A stretch of 64,000 nt of DNA from Variovorax sp. V93 (GTDB lineage: Bacteria; Pseudomonadota; Gammaproteobacteria; Burkholderiales; Burkholderiaceae_C). The DNA is taken from contig NZ_AP028669.1 of the NCBI RefSeq assembly GCF_041154485.1, forward strand, positions 992,001 through 1,056,000, in the 5' to 3' direction. The position numbers were made by a program, and so were the translations under genes. Positions 44,361-52,837 of this stretch are shown in pieces. Positions within the stretch are counted from its first letter, which is position 1; each line of letters begins with the position of its first letter. Below the pieces are notes generated by a model. It did no database searches and had not been told where the DNA came from. It worked only from the letters and a program-made list of their open reading frames with translations.

Positions 44361-45149
44361 ATGAGCTCTTCCGCCCCCGATTTGCTGTCGATCGCCCATT
44401 CCCTGGCCGATGCTGCAGCCGCGCAGTCGATGCGCTATTTCCGCACGCCGCTGGACATCATCACCAAGGCCGACGAGAGCCCCGTGACGCTGGCGGACCG
44501 CGCCGCCGAGACGGCCATGCGCGAGATCCTTGCCGTGCGCGCCGCGGCGGACGGCATCTTCGGCGAGGAGCACGGCCTCGAGCGGCTCGACGCCGAGCGC
44601 GTCTGGGTGCTCGACCCGATCGACGGCACGCGCAGCTTCATCACCGGATCGCCGCTGTGGGGCACCTTGATCGGCGTGCTGCAGGGTTCCCGCGTGGTGC
44701 TCGGCATGATCGACATGCCGGTGCTCAAGGAGCGCTGGGTCGGCCAGGCCGGCCAGGGCGCCACGCGCGATGGCCAGCCGGTGCATGCCAGCGGCTGTAC
44801 CGAGGTGGCCAAGGCGCGCATCGTCACCACCTCGCCCGACATCTTCGCGCCCACCGACTGGCAGGCCTTCGACCGCCTCAGCCGGCAGTGCGCGATGCGT
44901 CGCTTCGGCGGCGACTGCTACGGCTATGCCCAGCTGGCGGGCGGCACCATCGACCTCGTGGTGGAAACCGGGCTGCAGCCTTACGACTACCTGGGTCCGG
45001 CGGGCGTGATCGAGGCCGCGGGCGGCGTCATCACCGACTGGCAGGGCCAGCCGCTGGGGCTGGCGTCCGACGGCCGGGTGATCGCGGCCGCAACGCCCGA
45101 ACTTCACCGACAAGCCATGGCCATCCTGGCGGCCTCTAGGGCCTGTTAA
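44361..45149 (+). CDS. hisN: Histidinol-phosphatase, inositol-monophosphatase type
   Basis: The 262-residue protein has the metal-binding motifs of the IMPase fold: FGEEHGLE, the signature VLDPIDGTRSFITG, and GDCYGYAQLAGGTIDLV with GPAGVIEAAGG. It matches HisN-type histinol-phosphatases used by many Actinobacteria and Burkholderiales. The last codons AGG GCC TGT TAA (Arg-Ala-Cys-stop) come from the target site and terminal repeat of the palindromic element that begins at 45140, so the natural C-terminus has been replaced. Only the last few residues are affected and the enzyme is likely active. Confidence 0.88.
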   Translation: MSSSAPDLLSIAHSLADAAAAQSMRYFRTPLDIITKADESPVTLADRAAETAMREILAVRAAADGIFGEEHGLERLDAERVWVLDPIDGTRSFITGSPLWGTLIGVLQGSRVVLGMIDMPVLKERWVGQAGQGATRDGQPVHASGCTEVAKARIVTTSPDIFAPTDWQAFDRLSRQCAMRRFGGDCYGYAQLAGGTIDLVVETGLQPYDYLGPAGVIEAAGGVITDWQGQPLGLASDGRVIAAATPELHRQAMAILAASRAC

Positions 45150-45405
45150 CGCTATGGAAGGGGTCGCGAAGCTCGCCACAGCCCGCCCATCAAGGCGCGT
45201 GACGCCGTGCGTGCGTCCGCACGCACAAGGAGCGCAACGCCGAGGGGCGGGCTGTGGCGAGCTTCCCTTCGGGTTGCTTCGCCAAGGGGCCGTCTGCGGC
45301 GTTGCCCGCGCTTGCAAGGCCAAAGCCTTGCTGCGCCCGGGCGCCTTGCATCCAGCCCCTTGGCGAAGCAACGCGATCCCCTTCCATAGCGTTAACAGGC
45401 CCTAG
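45136..45405. mobile_element. MITE-like palindromic element with CTAG target duplication
   Basis: A 262-base element (45140-45401) is bounded by perfect 24-bp terminal inverted repeats starting GGCCTGTTAACGCTATGG (45140-45163 and 45378-45401) and flanked by CTAG on both sides (45136-45139, 45402-45405). Inside are a perfect 21-bp inverted repeat (45168-45188 with 45245-45265) and a further pair, TTGCTTCGCCAAGGGGC and its complement. No transposase is encoded. A CTAG duplication is typical of IS5-group transposition, so it may be moved in trans. The left end supplies the hisN stop codon, and the right end lies ten bases before the DUF2905 start. Confidence 0.75.
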
Positions 45406-45415
45406 ACTGTTCCCC

Positions 45416-45610
45416 ATGATCCGCTGGCTGATCGTCGTCGTCCTTGCCCTGGTGCTCATGAGCGGCCTCACGGCTTGGCTGCGCCGGTTCGGCTTCGGGC
45501 GGCTGCCGGGCGATTTCGAATTCCGCGCCTTCGGCCGCGAGTGGCAGCTGCCGATCTCGAGCACCCTGGTACTCAGCATGATCGCGGCGCTGGTGGCGCG
45601 CTTCGTCTAG
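45416..45610 (+). CDS. DUF2905 small membrane protein
   Basis: The 64-residue product has two hydrophobic helices (MIRWLIVVVLALVLMSGLTAW and STLVLSMIAALVARF) joined by the DUF2905 loop FGFGRLPGDFEFRAFG. The function is unknown. The mobile element ends just upstream, so its native promoter may have been displaced. A TAGACT hexamer at 45403-45408, partly built from the target duplication, sits seven bases before the ATG and could act as a -10 element. Confidence 0.85.
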   Translation: MIRWLIVVVLALVLMSGLTAWLRRFGFGRLPGDFEFRAFGREWQLPISSTLVLSMIAALVARFV

Positions 45611-45653
45611 CGCCGTTGATGAACCCAGAGACCCCAGAGAGAAGAACCACGCG

Positions 45654-46580
45654 ATGAGAGCCTGCGTTGACATCGGCGGCACCAAGGTGGCCGTGAGCCT
45701 TTCCCCTTCGAGCGATGCGCCGCTGGCCGGCCGCCGCAGCGAGCCCACGGCCAAGACCGGCGACAACGACGCCGTGGCGGTGCAGATCATGCGCATGATC
45801 GACGAGGTCTGCGCCGAGCAGGGCATCGCGCCGGCCGACATCGACCGCGTGGGCGTCTCGTCCACCGGCCCCTTCGAGCTGCGCGACGGCATGGTGGAAC
45901 TGGCCACGCCCAACATCTGCGGTGGCATTGCGGGGCCCGCGCGCGGCCTGCCCAACAACTGGATGACGGCGATCATCGAGGCGCCCCTGGCCCGGCGCTT
46001 CGGCCGCGTGCGGGTCGAGAACGATGCCGTGGCCGCGCTCGAGGCCGAGCGCCACTGGGGCGCGCTGCAGGGCCTGGACCACTGCGCCTACGTCACCTGG
46101 AGCACCGGCGTGGGCGTGGGCCTGTGTGTGGATGGCCGTGCGCTGCGCGGCAAGAACGGCAATGCCGGCCATGCGGGCCACAGCTTCGTGGCGGACGACG
46201 CCAGCGGCGCGCTGTGCGGCTGCGGCAACCTCGGCGACGTGGAAGCGCTGGTGGCGGGCAACTCCATCGCGCGCCGCTTCGGGCAGCCCGCGCCCGACCT
46301 GTTCGCGGCCGCCTCGGACGGCGAGCCGCATGCCGTCGAGATCGTCGATGCCCTGTGCCGCGTCATGGGCCGGATGATCTACAACCTGGTTGCCACGCTC
46401 GACCTCCAGCGCATCAGCCTGGGCGGCAGCGTGTTCTGGCACCACCGCGACTTCCTGCTGCCGCGGCTGCAGGCGCAGGTCGACGGCAAGCTCAAGCCGC
46501 TCACGCGCGGCGTGCTGCTGGTGCCCGCGGGGCTGGGCGAAAAGGTCGGCGACTACGCCGCCCTGGCACTGCTCGACTGA
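45654..46580 (+). CDS. ROK-family sugar kinase
   Basis: The 308-residue protein begins MRACVDIGGTKVAVSL, the phosphate-binding motif of the ROK family, and has VENDAVAALEAE with the catalytic Asp region. The usual zinc site CxCGxxGCxE appears as CGCGNLGDVE, with Asp in place of the third cysteine. ROK kinases include glucokinase, N-acetylglucosamine and N-acetylmannosamine kinases. The specificity cannot be inferred here. GAGAGAAG precedes the ATG. The gene is convergent with the MocR regulator. Confidence 0.88.
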   Translation: MRACVDIGGTKVAVSLSPSSDAPLAGRRSEPTAKTGDNDAVAVQIMRMIDEVCAEQGIAPADIDRVGVSSTGPFELRDGMVELATPNICGGIAGPARGLPNNWMTAIIEAPLARRFGRVRVENDAVAALEAERHWGALQGLDHCAYVTWSTGVGVGLCVDGRALRGKNGNAGHAGHSFVADDASGALCGCGNLGDVEALVAGNSIARRFGQPAPDLFAAASDGEPHAVEIVDALCRVMGRMIYNLVATLDLQRISLGGSVFWHHRDFLLPRLQAQVDGKLKPLTRGVLLVPAGLGEKVGDYAALALLD

Positions 46581-46630
46581 GAAGGTGCGAATGAACCTGC
46601 TGCGCACCCCCGATCTCGCACCTGCGGTCC

Positions 46631-48157
46631 TCACCGTACGCGAGTACGGTTCCGGTCCTCGACGCAAGCTCGGGGCGCTCGCGACGGCTCCTTCACACCT
46701 TCTGAGGCCGGCGCGCGGCGGCTCATCAGCGTCTCGACGATCTGGCCCAGGCGGCGCAGGCCCGTGTCGACCTCCTCGCCATACGGCCAGCCGCAGTTGA
46801 TGCGCAGGTAGTGATCGAAGCGCGAGGAGTTGGAGAACAGCGTGCCGGGCGCCACCACGATCCGCTCCGCGAGTGCCGCATCGAAGACCCGTGACGACGA
46901 CAGGCGCTCGGGCAGTTCGACCCACAGCTGCAGCCCGCCGGGCGGCAGGTTGATGCGCGTGCCGGCCGGAAAGTAGCCGGCGATCGCATCGGCGGTCTGT
47001 TCGCGCTGCGTCTTCAGGCAGCCGCGCAGATGGCGCAGATGGCGGTCGTAGGCGCCGGTGCCCATGAACAGGCCGGCCCCGCTTTGCGAGAGGCCCTCGT
47101 TGTTGCGGGTCTGCGCGTACTTGAGCATCTCCACCCGCGCGTGCCAGCGTCCGGCCGTGATCCAGCCCAGCCGCAGGCCGGGCGCGAGGATCTTGTGCAG
47201 CGAGGCGCAGTGAATGACGTTGCCGCTGCCGTCCCAGGACTTGAGCGCACGCGGCGGCGTCGGGGCGTCGACGAGCTCGCTGTAGGTGTCGTCCTCGATC
47301 AGCGGAATCTCATGCCGTTCGCACAGCTGCGCGAGCCGTGCCTTGTGGGCGTCGGGCATCACGCTGCCCAGCGGGTTCTGCAGGTGCGGCACCACCACCA
47401 CGGCCTTGATGTTGTCGTAGGTGCGGATCGCGAGTTCCAGCGCCTCGATCGAGAGGCCGGTCTGCGGGCTGGTCGGGATCTCCAGCGCGCGCATGCCCAG
47501 GCTCTCGAGCACCTGCAGCAGGCCGTAGAAGGTGGGCGACTCCACCGCCACCGTGTCGCCCGGCTGCGCCACCGCACGCAGCGCGAGGTTGAGCGCCTCG
47601 ATGCAGCCGTTGGTGACCAGGATGTCTTCCGGCGAGATCGCCATGCCCACGCGCAGGCTGCGCTGCGCGAGCACCTCCCGGAACTGGCGGTGGCCCTTGA
47701 GCGGCGCCGCGACCGTCAGCATGTCGGGCTGCTGGCGCAGCATGCGCGTCATCGCATTGCGCAGCGCCTCCGCGGGATACAGCTCGGGTGCGCCGCGCGC
47801 GATCGAAAGGTTGAGCTTCTCGGAAAGCTGCCGGCGGCGCGCCACGAAGTCCGACACCTTGGCGTGGATGCCCACGTACTGCGCCGGGTCGGGCGGCACG
47901 CCGGCCGCGGGCTCCTCCATCGGCGCGATGGCAAGGCGCCGCGGCCGGCGCACGAAATAACCCGAGCGGTCGCGCGCCTCGACCCAGCCGTCGCTTTCCA
48001 TCGTGCGGCACAGCTGCAGCGCAGTCGACAGGCTGATGCCGTGCAGGCGCATGAGGCTGCGCAGCGAAGGCAGCTTGTCGCCCTGCTTGAGCGAGCCGGT
48101 GTGGATCGCATCCACGTAGTGCGCTGCGAGCTGGCGGTAGAGCGGTAGCGAATCCAT
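46631..48157 (-). CDS. MocR-type GntR/aminotransferase regulator
   Basis: The 508-residue protein joins an N-terminal GntR winged helix (YRQLAAHYVDAIHTGSLKQG, then LPSLRSLMRLHGIS) to a fold-type I aminotransferase domain with PLP lysine in ASLHKILAPGLRLGW. MocR regulators sense PLP-linked amines or amino acids. ATG 48157 follows GGGAG. A Ser/Arg-rich tail extends beyond the conserved core and includes a CCGTAC-GCGA-GTACGG palindrome in its DNA (46634-46649). Its likely target is the divergent DUF2917 gene or its own promoter. Confidence 0.88.
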   Translation of the reverse strand: MDSLPLYRQLAAHYVDAIHTGSLKQGDKLPSLRSLMRLHGISLSTALQLCRTMESDGWVEARDRSGYFVRRPRRLAIAPMEEPAAGVPPDPAQYVGIHAKVSDFVARRRQLSEKLNLSIARGAPELYPAEALRNAMTRMLRQQPDMLTVAAPLKGHRQFREVLAQRSLRVGMAISPEDILVTNGCIEALNLALRAVAQPGDTVAVESPTFYGLLQVLESLGMRALEIPTSPQTGLSIEALELAIRTYDNIKAVVVVPHLQNPLGSVMPDAHKARLAQLCERHEIPLIEDDTYSELVDAPTPPRALKSWDGSGNVIHCASLHKILAPGLRLGWITAGRWHARVEMLKYAQTRNNEGLSQSGAGLFMGTGAYDRHLRHLRGCLKTQREQTADAIAGYFPAGTRINLPPGGLQLWVELPERLSSSRVFDAALAERIVVAPGTLFSNSSRFDHYLRINCGWPYGEEVDTGLRRLGQIVETLMSRRAPASEGVKEPSRAPRACVEDRNRTRVR

Positions 48158-48189
48158 GGGCTCGATGCTCCCCCTGTCGCGCATCCAAA

Positions 48190-48229
48190 AACAGATGCAG
48201 TTGCGAAGGAAAACGACCATAACAGATGC
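48190..48229. promoter_or_regulatory. Direct repeats in the MocR/DUF2917 divergent region
   Basis: AACAGATGC occurs twice on the plus strand (48190-48198 and 48221-48229), 31 bases apart, which is about three helical turns. MocR-family proteins are known to bind spaced direct repeats, so this is a candidate operator. No biochemical evidence is visible. Confidence 0.45.
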
Positions 48230-48330
48230 GCCGCGGCCACCGCTGTTCCGGTGCGAATCGCCTGGGCGTGTGCCTGTTTTCCGGGCGCCCGAATTCCTAC
48301 GATGAACGCACCCACTCCAGAAGGCGCGCC

Positions 48331-48672
48331 ATGTCCCCCACCACCCTCGACCGACTGCCCGATACCGTCGTCCTGCAACCCGGCGAGGCCCTGCGCGCCG
48401 CGCTCGACCCCGCCACCTGGCTGGAGATGCTGGAGGGTCGCGCGCTGCTGGTGTCGCCGCCTTCATGGTTCGGCGACACCGTGTTCACCGCGAAGACCGC
48501 GCTGACCGAGGGCGACGTGCACCGGCTGGAACGCGGCGGCTGGATCGAGCTGTCGGCGCTGGCGCCGGTGCGGCTGCGCGTGCATGCGCCGCAGCAGGCG
48601 CCCGCATCCACGGTCCGGCCAGCAGAGGCCCGGCCCGTCATGCGGCTGGTGCGGCTGCTGACCGGAACCTAG
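48331..48672 (+). CDS. DUF2917-like small protein
   Basis: The 113-residue product starts [20 protein letters not shown] and shows the DUF2917 pattern of short beta-strands around [32 protein letters not shown] and VRLRVH. It lacks a signal peptide. The family is small, cupin-like in appearance and of unknown function. A second member is encoded at 60414-60734. Both lie divergent from a regulator gene, MocR here and LysR there. Confidence 0.7.
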   Translation: MSPTTLDRLPDTVVLQPGEALRAALDPATWLEMLEGRALLVSPPSWFGDTVFTAKTALTEGDVHRLERGGWIELSALAPVRLRVHAPQQAPASTVRPAEARPVMRLVRLLTGT

Positions 48673-48684
48673 CCGACGTCCAGC

Positions 48685-50070
48685 CTACCGCTGGCTTGCG
48701 GCATGGCGCAGCGCCTCGAGAAAGCTGCGCCGCCACCAGTGGATGTCCTGCTCGCGGATGCGCGACAGCAGCTTCTGGTGCCGCTCGCGCCGTTCCTCGA
48801 GCGGCATCTGCAGCGCCTGCTGCACGGTCTCGGCCGTGCCGTGCGTGTCGTACGGATTCACCAGCAGCGCTTCCTTCAGCTGCTCGGCCGCGCCGGCGAA
48901 GCGCGACAGCACCAGCACGCCAGGGTCGGCCGGGTCCTGCGCTGCGATGTATTCCTTGGCGACCAGGTTCATGCCGTCGCGCAGCGGCGTCACCAGCCCG
49001 ACCGCGGCCGCGCGGCACAGCCCCGGCACGCGCTTGCGCGCCACCATGCGGTGGATGTAGCGCACCGGCATCCAGTCGAGTTCGCCGTAGTCGCCGTTGA
49101 TGGCGCCGCACAGCGATTCGAGCTCGCGCCGGATGTCGCCATAGGCATCGACGGTTTCGCGCGTGGGCGAGGCGATCTGGATCAGCGTGGCGCTGCGGCG
49201 GTTCTCGGGGTAGTTGGCGAGCAGTTCGCGAAAGGCGCGCACGCGCTGCGGAATGCCCTTGGAGTAGTCGAGCCGGTCGATGCCCAGCAGCAGCCGGCGC
49301 TGCGAATACTCGCGCTTCATGGTCTCGAACATGTCGCGCGATTCCTTCGCATGCGTGAGCGCCGCGAATTCGTCGACGTCGATGCCGATCGGGAAGGCGC
49401 CGCATCGCACCGTCTGGCCGTAGGCGCGGTACATCTCGTCGCCCAGGTATTCGCCGTGCGCCTCGTTGCGCACGTAGTGCTCGAAATGCTGCACGTCCTG
49501 CTGCGCCTGGAAGCCGATCAGGTCGTAGGCGAACAGCGAGCGCATGAGCCATTCGTGCTGCGGAACGGCCGCGATGATGATCTGCGGCGGCAGCGGAATG
49601 TGCAGGAAGAAGCCGATGCGCTGCCTGCAGCCCATGGCGCGCAGCTCGGCCGCGAGCGGCATCAGGTGGTAGTCGTGGATCCAGATGATGTCGTCGTCCT
49701 TCAGCAGCGGCTTGAGCTTGCGCGCGAACAGCTGGTTCACGCGCCGGTAGCCGCCGATGAAGCCGGCGTCGAAGTGGGCGAGGTCGAGGCGGTTGTGGAA
49801 CACCGGCCACAGCACGTCGTTGCTGTAGCCCAGGTAGTAGCTGTCGTGGTCCTCGCGGCTCAGGTCGATGGTGGCGAGGGTGACCTTGCCGGCCTGCAGC
49901 ATGTGCAGCTCGCCTTCGCCCGTGGGGCCGTTCTCGACGATCTGGCCGCTCCAGCCGAACCACATGCCGCCGCTTTGCTGCAGGCTCTCGCCGAGCGCCA
50001 CGGCCAGGCCGCCCGCGGCGGGCTTGCGCGGGTCGGCCACGCGGTTGGAAACGACGACCAAGCGGCTCAT
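48685..50070 (-). CDS. otsA: Trehalose-6-phosphate synthase
   Basis: The 461-residue GT20 enzyme joins UDP-glucose and glucose-6-phosphate. Marks are the N-terminal SNRVADP loop, [12 protein letters not shown], and [11 protein letters not shown] with the nucleotide-sugar site. Trehalose protects against osmotic and drying stress. Its ATG overlaps the stop of the GH15 gene (ATGA), giving the order otsB, GH15, otsA on one transcript. OtsA and OpgH use the same donor, UDP-glucose, for two different osmotic responses. Confidence 0.95.
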   Translation of the reverse strand: MSRLVVVSNRVADPRKPAAGGLAVALGESLQQSGGMWFGWSGQIVENGPTGEGELHMLQAGKVTLATIDLSREDHDSYYLGYSNDVLWPVFHNRLDLAHFDAGFIGGYRRVNQLFARKLKPLLKDDDIIWIHDYHLMPLAAELRAMGCRQRIGFFLHIPLPPQIIIAAVPQHEWLMRSLFAYDLIGFQAQQDVQHFEHYVRNEAHGEYLGDEMYRAYGQTVRCGAFPIGIDVDEFAALTHAKESRDMFETMKREYSQRRLLLGIDRLDYSKGIPQRVRAFRELLANYPENRRSATLIQIASPTRETVDAYGDIRRELESLCGAINGDYGELDWMPVRYIHRMVARKRVPGLCRAAAVGLVTPLRDGMNLVAKEYIAAQDPADPGVLVLSRFAGAAEQLKEALLVNPYDTHGTAETVQQALQMPLEERRERHQKLLSRIREQDIHWWRRSFLEALRHAASQR

Positions 50071-51989
50071 ATGCACGAATCCCACGGCGCCGAAAGCCGC
50101 ACGGCCGCATTGATGATGCCGACCATGGAATACGTCTGCGGAAAGTTGCCCCACATCTCGCCCGTGACCGGATGCGTGTCTTCCGAGAGCAGGCCGAGCG
50201 GGTTGCGCGCGGCCAGCATGGTCTCGAAGATCTGGCGCGCCTCGGCCTTGCGGCCGATCTTGGCGAGCGCGTCGATGCGCCAGAAGGTGCAGATGTTGAA
50301 GGCGGTCTCGGGCTTGCCGAAGTCGTCGGCCGCCTCGTAGCGGCGCATGTAGGGGCCGTCGCAGAGCGTCTTCTCCATGGCGTCCACGGTCGAGATGAAG
50401 CGCGGGTCGCGCGCGTCGATCAGCCCCACCTCCACCATCAGCAGGATGCTGGCATCGAGCTCGTGGCCGCCGAAGCTTTCGGCAAAGGCCTGGCGCTCCT
50501 CGCACCACGACTTGGCGAGGATTTCCTCTTTCATGCGCGCGGCGTGGCCGTGCCAGTAGGCGGCGCGTTCGGGCAGCGCCAGCGCGCGCGCGATCTTGGC
50601 GAGCCGGTCGCAGGCGGCCCAGCTCATGAGCGCGGAGCTGGTGTGCACGCGGGCGCGGGTGCGCAGCTCCCACATGCCGGCATCGGGCGTGCCATACACG
50701 CGAATGGCCTGTTCGCCCACGGCCTCGAGGTGCGGAAACTCGGCCACGCCCGCGCGGCTCAGCAGACGGTGGTCATGGAAGGCCTGCGCCGCGCCGAGCA
50801 CGATGTTGCCGTAGACGTCGTGCTGGAAGTGCTCCTGCGCCTGGTTGCCCACGCGCACCGGCCCCATGCCGCGGTAGCCCTGCAGGTTCTCGACCATCGA
50901 CTCGGGCAGTTCGCGCTCCAGCCCGATGCCGTACAGCGGCTGGATGTGCTCGCCGTGCGAGCCGATCACCACGTTGCCGAGCCAGCGCAGGTAGTCTTCC
51001 ATGGTGCCCACCTCGCTGAGCGAGTTGAGCGCGCGCACCACGAAGAAGGCATCGCGCAGCCAACAGTAGCGGTAGTCCCAGTTGCGCTGGCTGCCCGGCG
51101 CCTCGGGAATGCTCGTGGTCATGGCGGCGACGATGGCGCCGGTGTCTTCGTAGAGCGAGAGCTTGAGCGTGATGGCCGCGCGGATCACCGCCTCCTGGTA
51201 CTCGAATGGAATCGCGAGCCGCTTGCTCCAGGTGCGCCAGTAGGCGATGGTTTCCTGCTCGAAGCTGCGCGCGGTGTCGGCAATGCCGTCGAGCAGGGTT
51301 TCGTCGACGCCGAACATGAAGTTGTATTCGCGCGAGATCACGAAGGGCTGGCGCGAAAGGATGTGCGAGATCGATGCGTCGGTGTTGAGCCGCAGCGTCA
51401 CGTCCGGCCCCACGTAGCGGATGTGGTTGCTGCCGCGCGTGACCTCCAGCGGCCCCGAGGCGCCCCACTGGAAGCGCGGGTCGAGCGCCACGCGGATGCG
51501 CGGCGCGCCGGCAATCGGCCGCACGCGGCGCACCATCATCAGCGGGCGGAAGTAGCGCGAGCGGCTGTAGAAGCGCGGCGCGAAGTCGGTGATCTCGATG
51601 CCCTGGCCGGCGCTGTCGAACAGCTGCGTGCGCAGCACCGCGGTATTGGGTTCGTACCACTGCTTGCTGGAGGCGAAGTCCTCGATCTCGATGGCCCAGG
51701 CGCCGGCCTCCTCGCCGGGGTGCAGCAGTGCATTGAAGACCGGATCGCCGTCGAAGCGCGGCAGGCAGCACCACACGGCGCGCCCGCGTGCATCGATGAG
51801 CGCGCTGTAGGCGCAGTTGCCGATCACGCCCACGTTGAGCGAGGGCTCGGCCGGCGGCCCGAAGCCGCGCGGCGCACCGGAAGCTGCAACGCGCGGGTCG
51901 ACCGGCGCCTGGTCGGCAGGCCCGGCTGCCCCGGAAATGGACATGCCCGCGCGATCTTCGGGTGCTTTCGACAATTGCAGCTCGCTCAT
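50067..51989 (-). CDS. Glycoside hydrolase family 15 protein (glucoamylase/trehalase type)
   Basis: The 640-residue protein has an N-terminal beta-sandwich (NVGVIGNCAYSALIDARG, WCCLPRFDGDPVFNALL) and an alpha/alpha barrel with NWDYRYCWLRDAFF, the Glu in GMWELR, and GNFPQTYSMVG near the end. Members of this group are often encoded between otsB and otsA and act as trehalases or on related alpha-glucosides. The first 45 residues are a non-conserved Ala/Pro-rich tail. ATG 51989 follows GAGGAGCG. The stop overlaps otsA and the start overlaps otsB, so all three are coupled. Confidence 0.9.
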   Translation of the reverse strand: MSELQLSKAPEDRAGMSISGAAGPADQAPVDPRVAASGAPRGFGPPAEPSLNVGVIGNCAYSALIDARGRAVWCCLPRFDGDPVFNALLHPGEEAGAWAIEIEDFASSKQWYEPNTAVLRTQLFDSAGQGIEITDFAPRFYSRSRYFRPLMMVRRVRPIAGAPRIRVALDPRFQWGASGPLEVTRGSNHIRYVGPDVTLRLNTDASISHILSRQPFVISREYNFMFGVDETLLDGIADTARSFEQETIAYWRTWSKRLAIPFEYQEAVIRAAITLKLSLYEDTGAIVAAMTTSIPEAPGSQRNWDYRYCWLRDAFFVVRALNSLSEVGTMEDYLRWLGNVVIGSHGEHIQPLYGIGLERELPESMVENLQGYRGMGPVRVGNQAQEHFQHDVYGNIVLGAAQAFHDHRLLSRAGVAEFPHLEAVGEQAIRVYGTPDAGMWELRTRARVHTSSALMSWAACDRLAKIARALALPERAAYWHGHAARMKEEILAKSWCEERQAFAESFGGHELDASILLMVEVGLIDARDPRFISTVDAMEKTLCDGPYMRRYEAADDFGKPETAFNICTFWRIDALAKIGRKAEARQIFETMLAARNPLGLLSEDTHPVTGEMWGNFPQTYSMVGIINAAVRLSAPWDSCI

Positions 51990-52768
51990 CCATCGCTCCT
52001 CGGGGATTCGTTTTTCTTGCGGGCCGGCGCGGCCAGCTGGTCGCGCAGCTGCACCAGCCATTCAAAGACCGCGCGCGGCGATTCCAGCCGGTGCAGCGCC
52101 AGGCTCGGGCCCGAGCCGACCTTGATGCCGATGCCGCCGCGCGGCTGCACCACCGCGAAGCCGCTCTCGTCGGTGGTGTCGTCGCCGGCAAAGACCGGCA
52201 GGCGGCCCGCGAACGGCGCCTCCGTCATGAAGGATTCGATGGCAATGCCCTTGTTGACCCCGGTGGGCTTGACCTCGAACACGAACTTGCCGTGCAGCAG
52301 CTCGAGCAGCGGCCGGCCCGCGATGGCGCGCGACATGGCATCGCGGCACACGGCCTCCAGCTGCGGTGCGAGCCGGTAGTGCAGCGCGATGGCCGCGTGC
52401 TTGCGCTCGACCAGCAGGCCTTCATGCACGCGGGCCAGTTCGTTGGCGATGTCCAGGATGGGTGCGAGATCGGGCGCATGCTGCTCCTGCATGCGGCCCT
52501 GCGCGTCGCGCCGCTGCACGCCGTGCTCGCCCGCGGCGGGCAGGCGCAGCGGCGCGAGGAAGCGGTCGATGGCATCGATCTGGCGGCCCGAGACCACGGC
52601 CAGCGCGCCGCCGAGCTGATCGCGCAGGTCTTCGAGCAGGCCCACCAGGGCGGGAGGGATCTCGATCGCCTCGGGCGTCGGTGCGAGCGCGACCAGCGTG
52701 CCGTCGAAGTCGAGAAAGAGGGCGGTATCCCGGCCCAACGGGGGCGGCAACTGGGAGGACATTGGCAT
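51986..52768 (-). CDS. otsB: Trehalose-6-phosphate phosphatase
   Basis: The protein of about 260 residues belongs to the HAD superfamily, with the nucleophile motif FLDFDGTLV, KPTGVNKG and the C-terminal GDDTTDE. It removes phosphate from trehalose-6-phosphate. The start is ATG 52768 or 52762, since both lie close together and neither has a clear ribosome site. It is the first gene of the otsB-GH15-otsA operon and is separated from cca by about 70 bases. Confidence 0.93.
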   Translation of the reverse strand: MPMSSQLPPPLGRDTALFLDFDGTLVALAPTPEAIEIPPALVGLLEDLRDQLGGALAVVSGRQIDAIDRFLAPLRLPAAGEHGVQRRDAQGRMQEQHAPDLAPILDIANELARVHEGLLVERKHAAIALHYRLAPQLEAVCRDAMSRAIAGRPLLELLHGKFVFEVKPTGVNKGIAIESFMTEAPFAGRLPVFAGDDTTDESGFAVVQPRGGIGIKVGSGPSLALHRLESPRAVFEWLVQLRDQLAAPARKKNESPRSDG

Positions 52769-52837
52769 CGGTGAAAACCATAACACGGGCCTGGCATTTC
52801 CCGTGTCGGCCAAAGTCGGACGTCTGCGGCGGCGGCG

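Noticed and set aside
46634..46649. CCGTAC-GCGA-GTACGG palindrome as a terminator of the ROK and MocR genes
   Set aside because: No T-run follows on either strand and it lies within the MocR coding sequence.
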